Part shown: one piece after another, positions 32,242 through 35,953 of the stretch
Numbering within the stretch: the first letter of the stretch is position 1
Layout of the letters: the number at the start of each line of letters is the position of its first letter
Source: Stenotrophomonas sp. BIGb0135
GTDB lineage: Bacteria; Pseudomonadota; Gammaproteobacteria; Xanthomonadales; Xanthomonadaceae
Length of the DNA stretch: 35,953 bases
Direction: 5' to 3'
NCBI RefSeq assembly: GCF_024810105.1
Contig: NZ_JANUDX010000017.1
Span: forward strand, 1 to 35,953
Notes under the pieces: model-generated
Told to the model about the DNA's origin: nothing
Database searches by the model: none
Seen by the model: the letters and a program-made list of their open reading frames with translations, nothing else
Made by a program: the position numbers and the translations under genes

Positions 32242-34362
32242 TCATTTCGCCGCAGGCGTCACCCCGAGCTGGTCGAGCACGAACGCATACGCTTCGGCCA
32301 GCTCGTGATAGCGCTGGAAGCGGCCGGACTTGCCGCCGTGGCCGGCCTCCATGTTGGTGCGGAACACGATCGGATGCGTGCCGGTGTTGTCATCGCGCAG
32401 CTTGGCCACCCACTTGGCCGGCTCCCAGTACTGCACCTGCGAATCCCACAGGCCGGTGCCGACGAACAGCGCCGGGTAGGCCTGCTTCTTCACGTTGTCG
32501 TAGGGCGAGTAGCCGAGCATGTAGTCGTAATACTCGCGCTGCTCGGGATTGCCCCACTCGTCGTACTCGTTGGTGGTCAGCGGGATGCTCGCATCGAGCA
32601 TGGTGGTGACCACGTCCACGAACGGCACCTGCGCGACCATCACCCGGTAATCCTGCGCCGCCTGGTTGGCCACCGCGCCCATCAGCAGGCCGCCGGCACT
32701 GCCACCGGAGGCGGCCACCCGGTCCTTGGATGCATAGCCGAGGCGGACCAGTTCGCGGGTGACGTCGACGAAGTCGTTGAACGTGTTCTGCTTCTTCAGC
32801 AGCTTGCCGTCCTCGTACCAGGCGCGCCCCATTTCCTCGCCGCCGCGGATATGCGCGATGGCATAGACCACACCGCGGTCGAGCAGGCTGACCACGGTCT
32901 GGCTGAAACCGGGGTCCATGGACATGCCGTAGCTGCCGTAGGCGTACTGGTACAGCGCGGCGCTGCCGTCCTTCTTGAAGCCGTTGCGGTAGACCAGCGA
33001 GACCGGCACCTTGACCCCGTCGCGCGCGGTCACCCAGACGCGCTCGGTGGTGTACTGCGAGGGGTCGTAGCCCAGCACCGGCTGCTGCTTGAGCTGGCGA
33101 CGCTCACCGGTGACGGTGTTCAGCTCGAAGGTGGTGGTGGGGGTGGTCATCGAGTTGTAGGCGTAGCGCAGCCACGGGCTGTCCGGCTCCGGGTTGGCGG
33201 CCAGGCCCATCGAGTAGGCCGGCTCGTCGGCCTTGACGTACTCCTGGCGACCGTCCGCGTACAGCAGGCGGATCCGCTCGAGGCCGTTGGAGCGCTCGGC
33301 GATCGCGCTGAAGCCATCGAACAGCTCGACGCCCTCCACCAGCACCGCGTCATCGTGCGCGACCCAGTCGGTCCACTGCGTGCGCGAGGTGGCATCGGTG
33401 GGGGCAGTGACGAGCTTGAAGTTCTTCGCACCGGCATCGTTGGTGCGGATCACCCAGCGACCGTTGAAGTGGTCGGCGTCGTACTCGACATCGCGCGCAC
33501 GCGGGGACAGCACGGTGAATGCCTGCGGGTCGGCGGCCGGGGCGTAGCGGGTCTCCGAGCTGACCGTGCTGTGCAGTTCGATGGTGAGGAATCTGTCGTC
33601 GCGGGTGCGGCCGACGCCCATGTAGAAACTGTCGTCCTTTTCTTCGTAGACCAGCACGTCGCTGCTGGCCGGCGTCCCCAGCACGTGCTTTTTCACGCGC
33701 ACGGTGAGCAGGGTGTCCGGATCGTTCTCGACGTAGAACAGGGTGCGGTTGTCGTCGGCCCAGACCACGTTCGGCGAGACGTTCTCGATGCGGTCCGGCA
33801 GTACCTGGCCGGTGCGCAGGTCCTTGAAGCGGATCACGTACTGGCGACGGCCGACATCGTCTTCGGCCCAGGCCAGCAGGTGGTTGTCCTGGCTGACGTC
33901 GGCATCGCCGACATCGAAGTAGTTCTTGCCCTCCGCCATCACGTTGACGTCGAGCAGGATCTCTTCAGGGGCGTCCATGCTGCCCTTGCGCCGTGCCTGG
34001 ATCGGGTAGTCCTTGCCGGTCTCGAAACGGGTGTAGTACCAGTAGCCGCGATCGCGCGCGGGCACGCTGGCGTCGTCCTGCTTGATGCGCGCGACGATTT
34101 CCTTGTACAGGGTGTCCTCGAGCGGCTTGAGCGGCGCCATCACCTGGTCGGTGTACGCGTTCTCCGCGTTCAGGTAGGCCAGCATCTTCGGGTCTTCGCG
34201 CTTGTCGTCGCGCAGCCAGTAATAGTCGTCGCTGCGGGTGGCACCGAACGGCGCCTTGACCGTGTGCGGATGCTTCTCGGCGTCGGGCGGGGTCAGCGCG
34301 GGGGCGGCATGCACGTTGGAGGTCATCAGGCTGGCAACCAGTAAACAGAGGGCGGGCTTCAC
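32242..34362 (-). CDS. Secreted oligopeptidase B-like S9A peptidase
   Basis: Prolyl-oligopeptidase-family serine peptidase; the B type cuts after Arg or Lys in short peptides. The 706-residue product has an N-terminal signal peptide of about 20 residues (cleaved near HAAPA), so it is probably periplasmic or secreted, unlike E. coli PtrB. A seven-bladed propeller covers about 80-430. The hydrolase domain holds Ser555 in GGSAGG, the Asp in GLWDSQVQYWEP and His675 in EAGHGGKSGRF. The start is a GTG at 34362 with AAGGAA upstream; an earlier ATG would put 42 non-signal residues in front of the signal peptide. Confidence 0.92.
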   Translation of the reverse strand: MKPALCLLVASLMTSNVHAAPALTPPDAEKHPHTVKAPFGATRSDDYYWLRDDKREDPKMLAYLNAENAYTDQVMAPLKPLEDTLYKEIVARIKQDDASVPARDRGYWYYTRFETGKDYPIQARRKGSMDAPEEILLDVNVMAEGKNYFDVGDADVSQDNHLLAWAEDDVGRRQYVIRFKDLRTGQVLPDRIENVSPNVVWADDNRTLFYVENDPDTLLTVRVKKHVLGTPASSDVLVYEEKDDSFYMGVGRTRDDRFLTIELHSTVSSETRYAPAADPQAFTVLSPRARDVEYDADHFNGRWVIRTNDAGAKNFKLVTAPTDATSRTQWTDWVAHDDAVLVEGVELFDGFSAIAERSNGLERIRLLYADGRQEYVKADEPAYSMGLAANPEPDSPWLRYAYNSMTTPTTTFELNTVTGERRQLKQQPVLGYDPSQYTTERVWVTARDGVKVPVSLVYRNGFKKDGSAALYQYAYGSYGMSMDPGFSQTVVSLLDRGVVYAIAHIRGGEEMGRAWYEDGKLLKKQNTFNDFVDVTRELVRLGYASKDRVAASGGSAGGLLMGAVANQAAQDYRVMVAQVPFVDVVTTMLDASIPLTTNEYDEWGNPEQREYYDYMLGYSPYDNVKKQAYPALFVGTGLWDSQVQYWEPAKWVAKLRDDNTGTHPIVFRTNMEAGHGGKSGRFQRYHELAEAYAFVLDQLGVTPAAK

Positions 34363-34461
34363 GAGATAAGGTTCCTTTCGGGGGAATGCAATGGCGTCCG
34401 TGTTCAGCCCAGTCTGGGCGGGCCCGGCGGCGGCGGCAAGCCTGCCGGTGGTCACAGCGCC

Positions 34462-34467
34462 TATCAT
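34462..34467 (+). promoter_or_regulatory. -10 box of the aminotransferase gene, probably leaderless
   Basis: TATCAT (5 of 6 matches) ends 7 bases before the ATG at 34475. No Shine-Dalgarno sequence and no good -35 box. Confidence 0.4.
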
Positions 34468-34474
34468 CGGCGGC

Positions 34475-35662
34475 ATGAGCACTCCCACGTCCCCGCGCGG
34501 CTACAGCCGCCGCAGTCAGGAAATCGAACCCTTCCACGTGATGTCGCTGCTGGCCCGCGCGCAGGCGCTGGAGCAGGCCGGCCACGATGTCATCCACCTG
34601 GAGATCGGCGAGCCGGACTTCACCACCGCCGCGCCGATCGTGCGTGCCGGCCAGGCCGCACTGGCTGCCGGCCACACCCGTTACACCGCGGCGCGCGGCC
34701 TGCCGGCGCTGCGCCAGGCGATCGCGGGGTTCTACCGCGCGCGTTACCAATGTGAGATCGATCCGGAACGGATCCTGGTCACCCCCGGCGGCTCGGGCGC
34801 GTTGCTGTTGGCGAGCAGCCTGCTGGTGGACCCGGGCAGGCACTGGCTGCTGGCCGACCCGGGGTATCCCTGCAACCGGCACTTCCTGCGCCTGGTGGAA
34901 GGCGCGGCGCAACTGGTGCCGGTGGACCCGTCGACGGCCTACCAACTGACCCCGGACCTGGTGGCGCGGCACTGGAACGCCGACAGCGTCGGCGCGCTGG
35001 TGGCCTCGCCGGCCAACCCGACCGGCACGGTGTTGTCGGCGGCGCAGTTGGGCGGCCTGTCGCAGGCACTGAAGTCGCGGGGCGGGCACCTGGTGGTGGA
35101 CGAGATCTACCACGGACTCACCTATGGCATGGACGCAGCCAGCGTGCTGGAGGTGGACGACGAGGCGTTCGTGCTCAACAGTTTTTCCAAGTATTACGGG
35201 ATGACCGGCTGGCGGCTGGGCTGGCTGGTGGCGCCACCGCAGGCGGTGCCCGAGCTGGAGAAGCTGGCGCAGAACCTGTACATCAGTGCGTCGAGCATCG
35301 CCCAGCACGCGGCGCTGGCCTGTTTCGAGCCGGACACGATCGCCGTGTTCGAGCAGCGCCGCGCGGCCTTCCGCGAGCGCCGCGACTACCTGCTGCCGGC
35401 GCTGCGCGCGCTGGGTTTCCGTATCGAGGTGGAGCCGGAAGGGGCGTTTTACCTGTACTGCGACGTGAGCGCGTTCACCGACGACGCGCAGGCGTTCTGC
35501 ACGCACTTCCTGGAAACCCAGCACGTGGCGTTTACCCCGGGCCTGGATTTCGGGCACTACCGCGCGAACGAGCATGTGCGGCTGGCCTACACGCAGGAGG
35601 TGCCGCGGCTGGAAGAGGCGGTGGCGCGTATCCGGCGCGGGCTGGAGACGTGGGTGCGGTGA
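34475..35662 (+). CDS. Class I/II PLP-dependent aminotransferase
   Basis: Transfers amino groups between an amino acid and a 2-oxo acid in the cytoplasm; the exact substrate cannot be read from sequence. The 395-residue product is AspC/AlaT-like: IGEPDF near the N-terminus, SPANPTGTVL in the middle, the PLP-binding Lys239 in NSFSKYYGMTGWRLGW, and the substrate-carboxylate Arg in EHVRLAYTQ near the C-terminus. The start at 34475 matches the family N-terminus; an open frame upstream to 34391 has no such sequence. Divergent from the S9 peptidase. Confidence 0.92.
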   Translation: MSTPTSPRGYSRRSQEIEPFHVMSLLARAQALEQAGHDVIHLEIGEPDFTTAAPIVRAGQAALAAGHTRYTAARGLPALRQAIAGFYRARYQCEIDPERILVTPGGSGALLLASSLLVDPGRHWLLADPGYPCNRHFLRLVEGAAQLVPVDPSTAYQLTPDLVARHWNADSVGALVASPANPTGTVLSAAQLGGLSQALKSRGGHLVVDEIYHGLTYGMDAASVLEVDDEAFVLNSFSKYYGMTGWRLGWLVAPPQAVPELEKLAQNLYISASSIAQHAALACFEPDTIAVFEQRRAAFRERRDYLLPALRALGFRIEVEPEGAFYLYCDVSAFTDDAQAFCTHFLETQHVAFTPGLDFGHYRANEHVRLAYTQEVPRLEEAVARIRRGLETWVR

Positions 35663-35673
35663 TGCGGCAGTGT

Positions 35674-35752
35674 TTTAGAAGCTTTAGAAGCTGAAAAGCT
35701 GCAAAAGCTGCAAAAGCTGCAAAGGCTGAAACGGCGCAAAAGCCGCAAAGGC
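35674..35752. repeat. Degenerate 9-base tandem repeat
   Basis: About eight or nine units with 9-base period: tttagaagc twice, tgaaaagc, tgcaaaagc twice, tgcaaaggc, tgaaacggc, then decayed GC-richer units. It begins 12 bases past the aminotransferase stop. Not coding on either strand. Confidence 0.8.
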
Positions 35753-35777
35753 GGCGAACGGTCGCGCTGGGCGGGGA

Positions 35778-35866
35778 TGTGTGGATTCGCGGGACACGCC
35801 GTAAATCCATCCGTGGAGGCTCGCGTACGCCATCCATGGCGTACGACGGTCCCGCGAATCCACACA
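35778..35866. repeat. Nested inverted-repeat element
   Basis: Perfect 18-bp outer arms (tgtggattcgcgggac type; 35778-35795 and 35849-35866) enclose a second perfect hairpin, cgtacgcca / tggcgtacg, with a 4-base loop (35824-35845). It carries no open frame. Similar elements are, as far as I recall, dispersed in Xanthomonadaceae genomes. Confidence 0.85.
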
Positions 35867-35882
35867 CCCCCCCCCCCCCCCC
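35867..35882. repeat. Run of 16 cytosines
   Basis: Unbroken C16 directly after the inverted repeat. The remaining 71 bases to the end show no gene I can support. Confidence 0.9.
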
Positions 35883-35953
35883 ACAACGGGGCGGGGGCCA
35901 TGGCACAACGCGAAAGCGCCCGCCGAAGGCAACGCCGCGAGCACCCCGCTTTT

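Noticed and set aside
31927..34344. Plus-strand open frame of 805 codons
   Set aside because: Antisense to the S9 peptidase and DUF454 genes; no domain and His/Gly/Val-rich shadow composition.
35684..35944. Minus-strand open frames with Phe/Ala/Leu repeats
   Set aside because: They translate the 9-base tandem repeat and the inverted repeat; no start signal or family.

Overview
The window looks like chromosomal DNA of a Stenotrophomonas-like member of the Xanthomonadaceae. The grounds are high GC content, the gene order, an efflux operon and repressor resembling SmeDEF/SmeT of S. maltophilia, and many short palindromic repeats headed by GTAG that match the SMAG (Stenotrophomonas GTAG) repeat family. 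No phage, insertion sequence, CRISPR array, rRNA or tRNA was found. Both ends carry low-complexity cytosine runs, so this is probably a whole assembly contig.

Region 1 (437-11378, minus strand) is the cell-elongation cluster: mreB, mreC, mreD, mrdA (PBP2), rodA, mltB, rlpA, dacC. Together they lay down and trim side-wall peptidoglycan: actin-like scaffold, membrane linkers, transpeptidase, glycosyltransferase, lytic transglycosylases and D,D-carboxypeptidase. Most genes overlap by ATGA. The cluster is split by 1.27 kb of non-coding DNA between rodA and mltB, holding an array of SMAG repeats; mltB has its own candidate promoter. A long hairpin separates mreB from mreC.

Region 2 (11663-19572) is mixed housekeeping and unknown genes: a PfkB-family kinase, an overlapping lipoprotein and HAD phosphatase pair, an M1 aminopeptidase lipoprotein, ubiE, a yeast-type cytosine deaminase, two small unknown proteins and a low-affinity iron permease family protein. 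Two SMAG arrays with exact 48-bp and 37-bp periods lie here.

Region 3 (19947-26619) is a tripartite RND drug-efflux operon (smeD-smeE-smeF type) with a divergent TetR repressor. A pseudo-palindromic operator sits on the efflux promoter.

Region 4 (26828-31666, minus strand) runs lptM, dapF, a DUF484 gene, xerC, hslV, hslU, with a sigma-32-like promoter before hslV. Region 5 (31759-35662) has a DUF454 membrane protein, a secreted oligopeptidase B-like S9 peptidase and a divergent class I aminotransferase. The right end has a 9-bp tandem repeat, a nested inverted repeat and a 16-base cytosine run.

No new multi-gene system was found. The most unusual signals are the periodic SMAG arrays, their placement just after stop codons, the mreB-mreC hairpin, several probable leaderless promoters and the eukaryote-like cytosine deaminase.
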